Source: Arthrobacter sp. AFG7.2
Lineage (GTDB): Bacteria > Actinomycetota > Actinomycetes > Actinomycetales > Micrococcaceae
Direction of reading: 5' to 3'
Assembly (NCBI RefSeq): GCF_002892835.1
Contig: NZ_PJMB01000001.1
Location: 701,008 to 765,007 of the forward strand
DNA: 64,000 nucleotides
The notes beneath the pieces were generated by a model that searched no databases, was not told the DNA's origin, and worked only from the letters and a program-made list of their open reading frames with translations. Of the stretch, positions 55,006-63,902 are shown piece after piece; position 1 is the first letter of the stretch, and the number at the start of each line of letters is the position of its first letter. The translations under genes and the position numbers were made by a program.

Positions 55006-55767
55006 TCATTTCAGGACCGCAGGGAGTACTTCGGCAACTCTGCCGGCAATAGCTTCGTGCCCGGCAACGTTCGGATGATAGCCATCAGGCGCCGTACGAT
55101 CCGGGCCCTCTTCGAGTGGTGTGCCCAGTTCCAGATACGGGACGTTGTTTATGGAGGCTGCGCTCTTCACAGCTTCAATGACATTCTGCATGTTTGCTGG
55201 AATTGGCTCCTTCTCCCACATGGGCGAGGCAATGATTACCTGAGCTTCGGGCAGTTTCTGTCGCACAGCCATAACAAGCCCCGTTACGTTCGCTTCAATC
55301 TCTTCCCGGCTGTACCAAACGTCATTCCGTCCACCCGAAATGATCACATAGTCAGTCACAGGGTTGAGCTTTTCGACGACTCCCGGGTATGCGGGGCACT
55401 CTGGCTTCCCGCACGCTCCTTGCTTGGGTTCATTGACGTATCCAGACCCGGAGATTGCTAGGTTGTCCTCCGCCCACCCCATCTTGGCTGTGAGAAGCGC
55501 CGGCCATCTCAGGGCCGGGTTTGTTGCGCCCGCTCCGGCTGCATATGAGTCCCCTATGAACGCCGCCAGAGGAACGACGGGACGTGCCTTAGTCGTTGCC
55601 CCTTGACCGGACTCATAGTAGGCCTGGACCTTCTCCGGTGCAGGCGGCGCGTCGCTCCTGGTTCCAATTATGGCGAAAGCTACGGCGCAGGCAGTGGCAA
55701 CAGCAAGCGCGATAAGACCGGCGTTGCCTAGGACTTTCAGCCGCTTCTCGCGGCTACGGCTGGACAT
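55006..55767 (-). CDS. SGNH/GDSL hydrolase, membrane-anchored
   Basis: A 253-residue protein from the ATG at 55767 (GGGGGAAAG ahead). An N-terminal helix (about 15-35) anchors it with the hydrolase domain outside. Catalytic blocks are FIGDSYAAGAGA, ISGSGYVN, ISGGRNDVW and DGYHPNVAGHEAIA (Asp/His). The pattern is that of SGNH esterases linked to cell-wall and EPS acetylation. The two SGNH genes overlap or nearly so and probably form one unit. Confidence 0.9.
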   Translation of the reverse strand: MSSRSREKRLKVLGNAGLIALAVATACAVAFAIIGTRSDAPPAPEKVQAYYESGQGATTKARPVVPLAAFIGDSYAAGAGATNPALRWPALLTAKMGWAEDNLAISGSGYVNEPKQGACGKPECPAYPGVVEKLNPVTDYVIISGGRNDVWYSREEIEANVTGLVMAVRQKLPEAQVIIASPMWEKEPIPANMQNVIEAVKSAASINNVPYLELGTPLEEGPDRTAPDGYHPNVAGHEAIAGRVAEVLPAVLK

Positions 55768-55993
55768 AGAGCTTTCCCCCAAAGAGCAGATATGATTGAC
55801 CACATTCTACGGGCCAGACAGGGGCCAATAAGACCGGTTATCTCCCCTTGGGCGTACTCAAGCAGTATGCGTCCCCTCGAATTACATTTCCCCGCCGCTT
55901 TGCAGAGTGGGTTATTGCTTCGGCAGATCTTCTCGGCTGACTAATCGCTCCTTAGCGACTTATCACAGGTACACGGCAGGCTAGCCAAAGGGA

Positions 55994-57334
55994 CTACCGG
56001 TACCCGTCAACAATGGCTGCGGCAATCTCTTTGTAGGCACGCCGGGTCTCAGGCTTCAGGACGTCCAGGGTAACCAGGTCACCATCAGCGACACCGCGGT
56101 CATGCGGGACAGCGATGAGTTCGCGGCAGATGCCCGCCAAATGTTCCTCGATCGCGTCCTTGTCCACCCGGGACGAAACCTCGTCCTTATCGGTGATCAC
56201 CACAACGGCGTTTCGGGCGAGGTCCTCATACCCGTGGCTGGCAAGCCACTGCAGCGTGCTGCGGGCGCGCTTGGCGCCGCTCACTGCATAGCCTGCGGCG
56301 ATAACCAAGTTATCGGCGGACTGCAAAATCCCTTTCATGGCGTTGTGGGTCACTCCGGTGCCGCAATCGGTAAGGGCCACGGAATAGTAGGCGGAGATCA
56401 GCTTGCGGATCCGCAGGTACTCCTCGGCAGTAAGCGAGTCCGAGACTTCAGGGTCCTGCTCCCCCGCAATCAGATGAAGCCGGCCGGCGTGGTGCATATA
56501 CCTGGACAAGGAGGTCAGCGAATCGATGGAGTCGATATTCTCAAGCAGATCCGAGATGGTGCGCGGGCTCGACTGCTGGTAGATTCCCTCGCCCAGAGCG
56601 CGCTCCACCAGGTCACCAGAGTCGGGGTTGGCATCGATAGCGCAGGGAGCGTCCCCGCGGTATTCGGCGAGGGTCAGGCCCACGCCCACGGTGGTAGAGG
56701 TCTTGCCGATGCCGCCCTTGAGGCTTAGAACAGCAGTGTTGTAGCTGCCCTGCAGTTGCCGGGAGATGCGACGGCCGAGTTCCTCTTCCTGGCGCTGCTT
56801 CTGCCCCGGGCCTAAGTTCCAGGCCCCGCCGGTCATGTTATAGATCGCGCCACGGATACCGCCGACAGGCCGGGGTTTCTGTTCCTTTACGAACAGTCCA
56901 GGGGAGCTGATGAAGTCGGGCATGGGGCTCTCAGCGATGGTGTCAGCAACTGTGGGCCGGGCCCGGCGGAAGGCGGGAGTTTCCGCAGTAGCGGCCGCCG
57001 GCGTCGGCGGGGCTTCCGCAGTGCCTGGGACGGAGGTGATGGTGTCCGCCACGGCCTGTTGCGCGGATGCAGGCACCCGATTGGGTGCAGGGATTTGCGA
57101 GGCCGGCTTGGCAGCGTCAGCAGCCGCAGCTGCCTCCGCCCATGAGGTCCGTCGAGTCAGGGGCGCACTCGGCTCGGGCTGGTTGGAAGAGTTGGGGGTT
57201 ACAGCTGGCATGATTCCTGTCCGGGCATCCGTCAGCTCGCCGCCGGCGCGACGAAGGTCACGGCGACGGCGCCGCTGCGGCTGCCCTGCATCCTCTGCGT
57301 GAGCGCGCGCGTTCTGATCCGCCGGATCTGGCAT
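55994..57334 (-). CDS. ParA/MinD-like ATPase with long disordered N-terminus
   Basis: This 446-residue protein has an N-terminal region of about 190 residues rich in Ala, Pro and Arg, followed by a SIMIBI ATPase: deviant Walker A KGGIGKT (206-212), then DANPDSGDLVERAL and LTDCGTGVTHNAMKGI (Walker B region). The organisation resembles EspI/YyaF-like ATPases of actinobacterial secretion or partition systems rather than chromosomal ParA; no ParB or ESX gene is near. It follows two tiny membrane genes on the same strand, which may recruit it to the membrane. Confidence 0.87.
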   Translation of the reverse strand: MPDPADQNARAHAEDAGQPQRRRRRDLRRAGGELTDARTGIMPAVTPNSSNQPEPSAPLTRRTSWAEAAAAADAAKPASQIPAPNRVPASAQQAVADTITSVPGTAEAPPTPAAATAETPAFRRARPTVADTIAESPMPDFISSPGLFVKEQKPRPVGGIRGAIYNMTGGAWNLGPGQKQRQEEELGRRISRQLQGSYNTAVLSLKGGIGKTSTTVGVGLTLAEYRGDAPCAIDANPDSGDLVERALGEGIYQQSSPRTISDLLENIDSIDSLTSLSRYMHHAGRLHLIAGEQDPEVSDSLTAEEYLRIRKLISAYYSVALTDCGTGVTHNAMKGILQSADNLVIAAGYAVSGAKRARSTLQWLASHGYEDLARNAVVVITDKDEVSSRVDKDAIEEHLAGICRELIAVPHDRGVADGDLVTLDVLKPETRRAYKEIAAAIVDGYR

Positions 57335-57418
57335 TGGTGTCCCCCCAGGACGTTCGGCAAACTTTCGTGCAGCACTGATTCAAACAGTAAGTCTAGGGGC
57401 TGTGGCAGTTACGGCACG

Positions 57419-57538
57419 TCAGATGCGGGCAAGGGCGGCAGCAACGACTACGGCCGTGAGGACCAGGAGGACGCTCAGAACGGCATAACCGTGCCACTTG
57501 GGGCGGCCTTTGTGCGGGTTAATGTCTACGTACGGCAT
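57419..57538 (-). CDS. Tiny membrane protein (39 aa) upstream of ParA-like gene
   Basis: Encodes 39 residues: a polar start MPYVDINPHKGRPKWHGY and one helix (AVLSVLLVLTAVVVAAALA) to the end. It begins 2 bases after the stop of the next small gene, so the two are cotranscribed, and it ends 84 bases before the ATPase gene. No family is recognised. Confidence 0.6.
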   Translation of the reverse strand: MPYVDINPHKGRPKWHGYAVLSVLLVLTAVVVAAALARI

Positions 57539-57540
57539 AA

Positions 57541-57687
57541 CTAACGGCGGTTACCTCGGGATGGGGCGGGAGAAGTGACCCGGATGGCACGGCGCTTGAG
57601 CCGAAGCATCTGGTACAGAACAGCGAAAGGAATCAGCAGGGTGGCCATCAGCATGCAGAGCGCCAGCACAAATTCGGATAAAGCCAC
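57541..57687 (-). CDS. Tiny membrane protein (48 aa), first of the pair
   Basis: From the GTG at 57687, preceded by a strong GGAGG (spacing about 6), it encodes 48 residues: one helix (EFVLALCMLMATLLIPFAVL) and a basic tail (LRLKRRAIRVTS...). Ribosome site, TM segment and operon position support it. It is probably the first gene of a small-small-ATPase unit. Confidence 0.65.
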   Translation of the reverse strand: MALSEFVLALCMLMATLLIPFAVLYQMLRLKRRAIRVTSPAPSRGNRR

Positions 57688-57838
57688 AACAGACCTCCGT
57701 CGGTGAGCAATGATCCCCCATGTCAGATCCCTTTGGACGCTACCCGCTGGTCAACGTATTGACAAGCAGAGTCAAAGCCAGAAACACCACTTGATGCCCT
57801 CTCTGGAGTGGTGCCCTAAGCGCGAATGTGCCGGAACT

Positions 57839-57864
57839 ACAAGGAAGTAAGGGTACTTCCTTGT
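57839..57864. terminator. Perfect 11-bp inverted repeat with AGGG loop
   Basis: ACAAGGAAGTA (57839-57849) pairs with TACTTCCTTGT (57854-57864). It lies upstream of the tiny membrane gene and beyond the end of the galE relic, so it could be the terminator of the lost galE gene or an operator for the small genes. A weaker repeat, ACCACT...AGTGGT, lies just before it (57786-57812). Confidence 0.5.
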
Positions 57865-57958
57865 CCTGTTGCATAGCCGGGGAGGGGGATCAAGTCACGC
57901 CAAAGATTACGCGTGGTCTTTTCCGTTGGACGGGCTGGGTTGAAGTACCTTAAGAGAG

Positions 57959-58270
57959 CTACTCCCCACCGTGGATCAGCGCGCCACTTAGATCAGAAAA
58001 AATGTCCTCTAATTGCTCTTTGGTTCGGCCGTATGGGTTGATCGCGTCCAGGACGGACTTTTCAATGAGCGGGACGTTGTCATTGGTGCCATAAACGGTT
58101 GCCGATGAACTAAAAACCAGTCTTCTGACACCAGCTTTGTCCATGCCCTCAACGAGCTTGAAGGTACAACCAGTACAACCACGTTATTCCTGTAATACTG
58201 CAGAGGCCGTTCAACTGATTATTCCACTGCCTTAAGGCCCGCAAAATGCACTACAGCATCGAACCAGTCG
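57959..58270 (-). pseudogene. galE: UDP-glucose 4-epimerase (galE) internal fragment
   Basis: In order and in shifted frames the minus strand reads WFDAVVHFAGLKAVE, SVERPLQYYRNNVV, then MDKAGVRRLVFSSSATVYGT and SVLDAINPYGRTKEQLEDIF. This is the GalE segment with the catalytic S-S-A-T and Y-x-x-x-K (YGRTK). There is a stop after AVE, a frameshift, and both gene ends are missing. Confidence 0.9.
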
Positions 58271-58520
58271 CGTCGGTAACGGCACGTGACGATGCGCTGA
58301 TACCCCATCGAACAGAATGTAAGTAAGCCACTACTGACCCTAGCTCGATGGGCTGTCCACGGTACAAAGTTAGACCCCGAACCAGGTCTAAGGCTACCGA
58401 GCCTCTGCGGGATGCCGATCCTCACCACTGGAGTGCGGGTACAATTAGCGAGACCGACGAATTAGCCGTTCTGCAGGCGCCCTATGGCGGCCTCCGGCCA
58501 TTGACACAGGGGGAACCGGT

Positions 58521-60026
58521 TTGCAACTTCGCGACTACATTGGCATCCTGCGACGCAACTGGATACTCGTACTAGGTACTACCTTGGTCGGCTTACTGGT
58601 CGGCGGAACCATATCCGCGATGACGAAGCCCACCTACTCTGCGGAAACTCAACTTTTTGTAGCTATACAGAGCTCCGGTTCGGTTCAAGAACTACAGCAG
58701 GGTAATACTTTCAGTCAGGCCAGGGTGCAGTCCTACGTGCAAACTGTAACCTCACCAGCAGTCCTGCAGCCGGCAATCGATACTCTTGGACTTAACGAAT
58801 CTGCAGAAGAGTTGTCCCAGAGGGTTACCGCAAGCTCTCAGCTCGATACGGTGCTAATTAACATCTCGGTAAATGACGAATCCCCTGTCCAAGCAGCAGC
58901 CGTTGCCCGTGGTGTGGCCGATAGTTTCGTGCGGGTCATCGATGAATTGGAGAAGCCTCGAACGGGCGGGCCTTCACCGGTCAACATGTCAGTGACGAAG
59001 CCAGCTACAGCTCCCACTGTCCCGTCCTCTCCTAATACCAAAATTAATCTTGCTCTTGGACTTATTCTCGGACTTGGGCTGGGCGTCACCGCTTCGGTTT
59101 TCAGGTCGACACTTGATACACGTATTCGCGGGGAGTTGGATCTAAGGGAAGTTACGGATGCACCCCTGCTGGGGGGAATTTCCTTTGACCAGGACGCCAC
59201 AAAATCTCCACTTCTGACGCAAGTCCTTCCCCATAGTCCTCGTGCGGAATCCTTTCGTCAGCTTCGCACAAATCTAAAATTTGCGAATGTTTCAGACAAG
59301 GCCAGGACCGTCCTTGTAACTTCCTCACTTCCAGGTGAAGGCAAAAGCACGACCGCCGCAAATTTAGGCATCGCTTTGGCTCAGACAGGTCAGACAGTAT
59401 GTCTAGTAGATGCAGACTTGCGACGTCCGATGATCAACGAGTACCTGGGCCTAGATCGAAGCGCTGGTCTCACGACTGCGCTGATCGGAGTGGCCGACGT
59501 AGACGACTTGCTTCAGTCGTGGGGCGATGACAGTCTCTATGTACTTACTTCTGGACAAATACCTCCTAATCCCAGCGAATTACTTGGGTCAGAGGAAATG
59601 AAACTGCTCTTAGGACGTTTAGAGCAAGCGTTTGACATCGTTATTGTCGATGCGCCGCCGCTCCTCCCAGTTACGGATGCCGCCGTGTTATCCCAGCATG
59701 TAGGTGGCGTCGTTCTCGTTGTAGGATCACAAAAGCTCCGCCAGCAGGATCTGCAAAAATCACTCAGTGCACTCGAAATGGTCAATGCGAATATCCTAGG
59801 TGTCGTGTTGAACCGTCTTCCCAGCAAGGGTCCGGACGCGTACTCGTACACCTACTACGGGCACAATGAATCGGGACTTGCAGGCAAGTCCCGCCGAAAG
59901 ACTACGCAAAGAAGTGCGGCTAGCGTTCGAAATGAGCGCGAATTCGATGATTTCGAAACAACAATTTATTCAGATGTCAGTGCACGCGCGCACACATTCC
60001 CTCGCGATAGCCAGAATCCCACCTAA
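58521..60026 (+). CDS. Wzz/BY-kinase: polysaccharide chain-length determinant tyrosine autokinase (2)
   Basis: A 501-residue protein from a TTG at 58521 with AGGGGG upstream (MQLRDYIGILRRNWILVLGT). Wzz domain with two membrane helices (about 15-35 and 175-195), then the kinase: Walker A (SSLPGEGKSTTAANLG), Walker A' (CLVDADLRRPM) and Walker B (IVIVDAPPLLPV). The C-terminal tail has a tyrosine cluster (DAYSYTYYGHNESG), the usual autophosphorylation site, and is longer than in the paralogue at 33320, which has fewer tyrosines. It opens the second EPS cluster. Confidence 0.95.
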   Translation: MQLRDYIGILRRNWILVLGTTLVGLLVGGTISAMTKPTYSAETQLFVAIQSSGSVQELQQGNTFSQARVQSYVQTVTSPAVLQPAIDTLGLNESAEELSQRVTASSQLDTVLINISVNDESPVQAAAVARGVADSFVRVIDELEKPRTGGPSPVNMSVTKPATAPTVPSSPNTKINLALGLILGLGLGVTASVFRSTLDTRIRGELDLREVTDAPLLGGISFDQDATKSPLLTQVLPHSPRAESFRQLRTNLKFANVSDKARTVLVTSSLPGEGKSTTAANLGIALAQTGQTVCLVDADLRRPMINEYLGLDRSAGLTTALIGVADVDDLLQSWGDDSLYVLTSGQIPPNPSELLGSEEMKLLLGRLEQAFDIVIVDAPPLLPVTDAAVLSQHVGGVVLVVGSQKLRQQDLQKSLSALEMVNANILGVVLNRLPSKGPDAYSYTYYGHNESGLAGKSRRKTTQRSAASVRNEREFDDFETTIYSDVSARAHTFPRDSQNPT

Positions 60027-60052
60027 AATTTCCCCTTCGAAGAGCTAGTCAA

Positions 60053-60081
60053 GAAGTTCGGCCTCCGGCCGGCCGAACTTC
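60053..60081 (+). terminator. Strong hairpin after BY-kinase gene
   Basis: GAAGTTCGGCC (60053-60063) pairs with GGCCGAACTTC (60071-60081) across a short GC loop, 27 bases past the BY-kinase stop. No T-run follows, so it may be a partial terminator that lowers readthrough into the polymerase gene. Confidence 0.65.
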
Positions 60082-60155
60082 GCGGCTCAAGTTTGGGCGC
60101 CCATTTGGGACGAGGGTTATGCATGTCTAGTAGTTGAGCGAGAGGACACAAAAAG

Positions 60156-61457
60156 TTGCCGATTCTCATTTACGTGGTTAGTTCGTTGGCCCTCTTCATT
60201 CCTCTCCTGGGGCATAAGAGGGTATTTCTGAACAGCCCCGGCATGCTGGCCGCGTTTTTTCTTTTGTATCTGGGTCCATTAGCCGTGATGATTGCGCGAC
60301 AATACAATCTGGGTGCGGGTACAGGTATGTTTGCATGCTTGGCAGCCGGAGGCGCCTCTATGTATGTCGTCGCAAGAAAGATTGCCGCGGGATTAGGAAC
60401 AGGGAATGCGACAACACTTCGAGTCGGGCTTTCCGTCATCGTAATTTCTATGGTCCTGGGTTCTGCATTGTCCTCGGCATCCCCTGCCGGTATCCATAGA
60501 GACCTTCCTACATACTTTGCATTCTTCTTTGTCGCCATCTTACTTGGGTGCGTCGAAACGACGCGGCAGTTTGTAAAAGGAGCCCTGTGGGTTATCTTGG
60601 CCACTTGTACTGGCTCTCTCGCTCTTTACGCCACGGTCCCGGAACTAGTCACGACAAATTACAGTTCCCTTATGAACAGTTGGCTTCAAGTCGGGCGACT
60701 AACTGGTCCGTTCGGCCATCCGAATGCCCTTGGATCGCTGGCCGCACTAGGCGCCGCACTGAGCCTGGTTTTACTCGAAAGCAGAAACAGGTACCTCGCC
60801 TACGGCCTCTGCGTAGCCGTTGTTGTGCTAACGGATCAGCGAAGCGCACTTTTTGCTGCTCTAGCCTGTGGGTTTATAGATGTTGTTTGGACTAGGACAA
60901 GAAGCGCATTCGACTGGTTGAAGACCAGTCTCTGCATCTTCGGGTTGCTCGGGCTCTTACTAGCCAACGTCGTACAGGATGCCGTGGCTGAGATGTTAAG
61001 TCGTCGTGAGGCCAGCGTAGAGTCAAGACAACAAGTTTATGACTACATTTTTTCCAACCTCAATGAAATTTTGCCATTTGGCATTGGCGTAAATGGCCTG
61101 TACGAGCGGACCGCGCGCTTGGTATCCGCTGAAGGATTTGCTCATGCTCACAACGCTTGGCTCACGCTACTCGTGGCGGGTGGTGCTGCGGCGGCCTTAT
61201 GTTTCCTGCTACTTACGGTCGCATCGCTTCTAAAGAGTTTCCGAGCTCAAAATCGTTTCCTCGCAATTCCGCTGGCTGCTTGTTTCGTTTTATGCCTCGC
61301 AGAGTCCCCGATATTTGCTGGCTCAAACTGGACCATTACAAGCGTTGCGATCCTGAGTCTTGTACTGCTCTTCCAGCCTCTGGTAATAGATAGAGTTGCG
61401 GCATGGCCAAGAGCTGTAGATGGCGCTCCGATACAACGTTTTATTGATCGAAAGTAG
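60156..61457 (+). CDS. O-antigen ligase/polymerase-like protein (Wzy_C family)
   Basis: A 433-residue membrane protein, start TTG at 60156, with about 11 helices. The family block QVGRLTGPFGHPNALGSLAA and the later FGIGVNGLYERTARLVSAEG-FAHAHNAWLTLLVAGG (long loop with the conserved His of WaaL/Wzy_C) mark it as an O-antigen ligase/EPS polymerase. It probably polymerises the product of cluster II. It is 6 bases from the flippase gene that follows. Confidence 0.88.
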   Translation: MPILIYVVSSLALFIPLLGHKRVFLNSPGMLAAFFLLYLGPLAVMIARQYNLGAGTGMFACLAAGGASMYVVARKIAAGLGTGNATTLRVGLSVIVISMVLGSALSSASPAGIHRDLPTYFAFFFVAILLGCVETTRQFVKGALWVILATCTGSLALYATVPELVTTNYSSLMNSWLQVGRLTGPFGHPNALGSLAALGAALSLVLLESRNRYLAYGLCVAVVVLTDQRSALFAALACGFIDVVWTRTRSAFDWLKTSLCIFGLLGLLLANVVQDAVAEMLSRREASVESRQQVYDYIFSNLNEILPFGIGVNGLYERTARLVSAEGFAHAHNAWLTLLVAGGAAAALCFLLLTVASLLKSFRAQNRFLAIPLAACFVLCLAESPIFAGSNWTITSVAILSLVLLFQPLVIDRVAAWPRAVDGAPIQRFIDRK

Positions 61458-61463
61458 TTCAAT

Positions 61464-62744
61464 TTGCGCCTGTCTGCAGCAATAACTCCTAGAAATGTTT
61501 CTGTGATGACCGAGGTTTTAAAAGCCGCAGTCTCAGGAATCACGTTTCTTTTGATGGCGTCACTGCTTGGCCCAGAGGACTACGGTTCCTATGTCTTGTT
61601 CGCCGCAATAGCCATGACCCTCGTCCCCCTGGCGACGGCAGGGTACTCGTATTGGGTCCAACCCTTGGTACTTCAGCGCGGCGTTTCTGCTGCTTCGTCT
61701 GTTGTCTTGCCCATCGCAGTTATTTTCGGCCTGCCATCTGCAGTCGCGGTCATTCTTGGGGCTGGCGCAATTTTTCGCGGACAAATGCTGGCCTTTGCGT
61801 TTGTGATACTGATTGAGATGGTAATTTATCCACTTTGGTCGGCTCTAGTTATGGTGTTCTTGACGTCCGGCGCCCTATCGCATTACTTCGTCGCATCGGT
61901 GGCAGTTCCTATTCTAAAGCTTTTGGGCACGGTCGCTGCTTTGTTAGTGTGGGAAGGAACGCTGGAAACGTGGGGAACTGTACTGCTTTTCCTTGGCCTG
62001 GGCGGTATCGGCGTCACAGCGTTTGTCGCGCGGTCCCACAATTTCTTATATGGCTTCAGGGTCACGTTCGAGTGGTTGCGGCGAGGCTTGGGATTCGGCT
62101 TGGTGGGAGTTGCTTCTAGTGCAACTGACACGGTGGACAAATTGGTAATCGGCTACGCAGGTGGACCCACAACTGCTGGCCCTTACGGAGTGGCGTCCCG
62201 TTTTGCGGCCTATGGCGTCATTCCAGTACGAGCTATTGCTTTGGTTTCTTATCCACAATACTTTCGACTAGCAGACTCAAAGCGCTACGTTGAGATCCGC
62301 ACGCTCATGTATTCAACCATTCGCAAAAGCTTCTGGTTGGGCTTGGTTTCGGCAGTGGCGGTGGTTCTCGCCTTGGTCATAGCCTCAACCTCTGTCCTCA
62401 GCGAGTACAAGGACTCCGTTCTTGTAGGAGCGGTGCTGGCCATCCTCATTCCGCTTAGAGGAGTCCAGTATGCTGCAGGTGATGTCACATATGCGCTAGG
62501 AAAATCCGAATGGCGTCTTGGGATAACTATTTTCGGCGGTGTCGTAACTGCCTTGTTCGTTGTTCTCGGCTTCCAGTATTCGGGAACATTAGGCGCGGCC
62601 GTGGGCGTCTCTACAGCGGCCGTTGTTGCGGCTGGCGCCCTTTTGCTATATGTGGAAAGGGCTATTCAAAAGCTTTCGTACCAACAGGGAGATGAAGAAA
62701 GTGTTGTATTGCATAGCAACGGCCAGCGCCAGCGAACTAGCTGA
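61464..62744 (+). CDS. Polysaccharide flippase (Wzx-type, MOP superfamily)
   Basis: A 426-residue protein from a TTG, with 12 membrane helices. The N-terminus ITFLLMASLLGPEDYGSYVL fits the Wzx/lipopolysaccharide exporter pattern (ATLLGPxxYGxY), and SSATDTVDKLVIGYAGGPTTAGPYGVASRF matches the seventh-helix region of these flippases. It should move lipid-linked repeat units outwards. It overlaps the following glycosyltransferase gene by 53 bases. Confidence 0.9.
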   Translation: MRLSAAITPRNVSVMTEVLKAAVSGITFLLMASLLGPEDYGSYVLFAAIAMTLVPLATAGYSYWVQPLVLQRGVSAASSVVLPIAVIFGLPSAVAVILGAGAIFRGQMLAFAFVILIEMVIYPLWSALVMVFLTSGALSHYFVASVAVPILKLLGTVAALLVWEGTLETWGTVLLFLGLGGIGVTAFVARSHNFLYGFRVTFEWLRRGLGFGLVGVASSATDTVDKLVIGYAGGPTTAGPYGVASRFAAYGVIPVRAIALVSYPQYFRLADSKRYVEIRTLMYSTIRKSFWLGLVSAVAVVLALVIASTSVLSEYKDSVLVGAVLAILIPLRGVQYAAGDVTYALGKSEWRLGITIFGGVVTALFVVLGFQYSGTLGAAVGVSTAAVVAAGALLLYVERAIQKLSYQQGDEESVVLHSNGQRQRTS

Positions 62745-63531
62745 AGGGGACTTAGATCTTTTCTTGGAGTCTGTTTCCGACCAAGAAATCAGAGTGGTCC
62801 TTGTCCTAAGAGGCGTGGACGACGTTCAGTCCGAATCTTACGCCCGACACAATTCGGTCGTTGCTGTACATCGAGTTCCCCTTGGCGGGATTTCTGCCGT
62901 GAGAAATATAGGTCTGCGGATCCTCCATGAGCTGAAGATTGCCGATTCCGATATAGTAAGTTTTCCGGACGATGACTGCCGATATCCTAAAGGCCTGGCG
63001 CGCCGCGTGGCTACGGTCTTCAAAGAGACCAATACGGATATGTTGGTCGGTAGTTACGGCGAGCAACCAATCACGGATTCAATTGGAGTTCCCCTTAAAG
63101 TCGAAGATGCAGCATTCCGGTCTAGCTCCGTCGCACTTTTCGCACGCTGGTCGCTGGTTAAGCGCGCCGGCGGTTTCAATGAAGCTTTGGGAGTAGGCTC
63201 CGGCGTATTCGCCTATGGCGAGGACAACGATTTTGCATTGCGCGCCTTTCGTAAATCTAATAGGCCGATTCGAAATGAGTCCATACGGATCTGGCATTTA
63301 GAAGAAAGACCAACTACCGGACGGAATCCAAAGGGATATCTCACTTCATGCTGGCTAAATGTGGCAGTACCGGGAGTTCCATTTCTCATCATGCGCGGGA
63401 TAATCGCTTCGCTTGTTCAAGATGTTCGCAGTCCCTTGCGACATGGGCATCAGCTGAAGTTCATGCTAAGCGCACTCCAACGTTCAAAAATACGGCGGGC
63501 CAAGGCGTCGCGTCCCCAACCCTGGCAGTGA
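62692..63531 (+). CDS. Glycosyltransferase family 2
   Basis: A 279-residue GT-A enzyme (ATG at 62692; a GTG at 62701 has better ribosome spacing). It shows GGISAVRNIGLRILHELKIA, the metal-binding DDD in VSFPDDDCRYP, and a C-terminal GEDNDFALRAFRKSNRPI, typical of GT2 rhamnosyl- or galactofuranosyl-type transferases. It extends the EPS repeat unit. It is the last intact gene of cluster II in the window. Confidence 0.9.
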   Translation: MKKVLYCIATASASELAEGDLDLFLESVSDQEIRVVLVLRGVDDVQSESYARHNSVVAVHRVPLGGISAVRNIGLRILHELKIADSDIVSFPDDDCRYPKGLARRVATVFKETNTDMLVGSYGEQPITDSIGVPLKVEDAAFRSSSVALFARWSLVKRAGGFNEALGVGSGVFAYGEDNDFALRAFRKSNRPIRNESIRIWHLEERPTTGRNPKGYLTSCWLNVAVPGVPFLIMRGIIASLVQDVRSPLRHGHQLKFMLSALQRSKIRRAKASRPQPWQ

Positions 63532-63857
63532 CGCTCTAAATGGTTCTCCTGCTTTTCTGCCTGCATACTTGCACTGAGCACAAGACCACTGCCCAACAAC
63601 TACTCAAGCCCTAGAGGGTAGTAAAAGCAACCCCTGTGGCTGCGGGATGCTGGAAACTCTGTATCGACCCACGGCGTAATTAGTATCCGTAGGAGCCGGT
63701 CGAGCCGCCCAGATGAGGGATTTGGGACGGAATTTAGGCATCCGTTGATAGACACCTCGCCCAGGTACTGGCCGCGAGAGCTATTGATGGGACTAACCCG
63801 GTTTAGCTGATGACTCCATGACCTAGCGAGCCTGTGCTAGTGGGAGGATGTTGACCA
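63532..63857. other. Intergenic stretch before the IS3 insertion
   Basis: No gene is seen between the GT2 stop and the IS3 relics. The sequence is of intermediate GC and has no clear hairpin or RNA gene. Confidence 0.45.
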
Positions 63858-63902
63858 TGCCCACGGCTTATGGGACCGAGTTCCGCCCGGATGTTATCGA
63901 TA
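63858..63902 (+). pseudogene. IS3 OrfA 5' fragment, interrupted
   Basis: ATG at 63858 with GGAGG ahead encodes MPTAYGTEFRPDVIDRD, close to the start of actinobacterial IS3 OrfA proteins (MPxxYxxEFRxDVVxxAR). It is cut at 63902 by the end of another IS3 element on the opposite strand. Confidence 0.65.
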
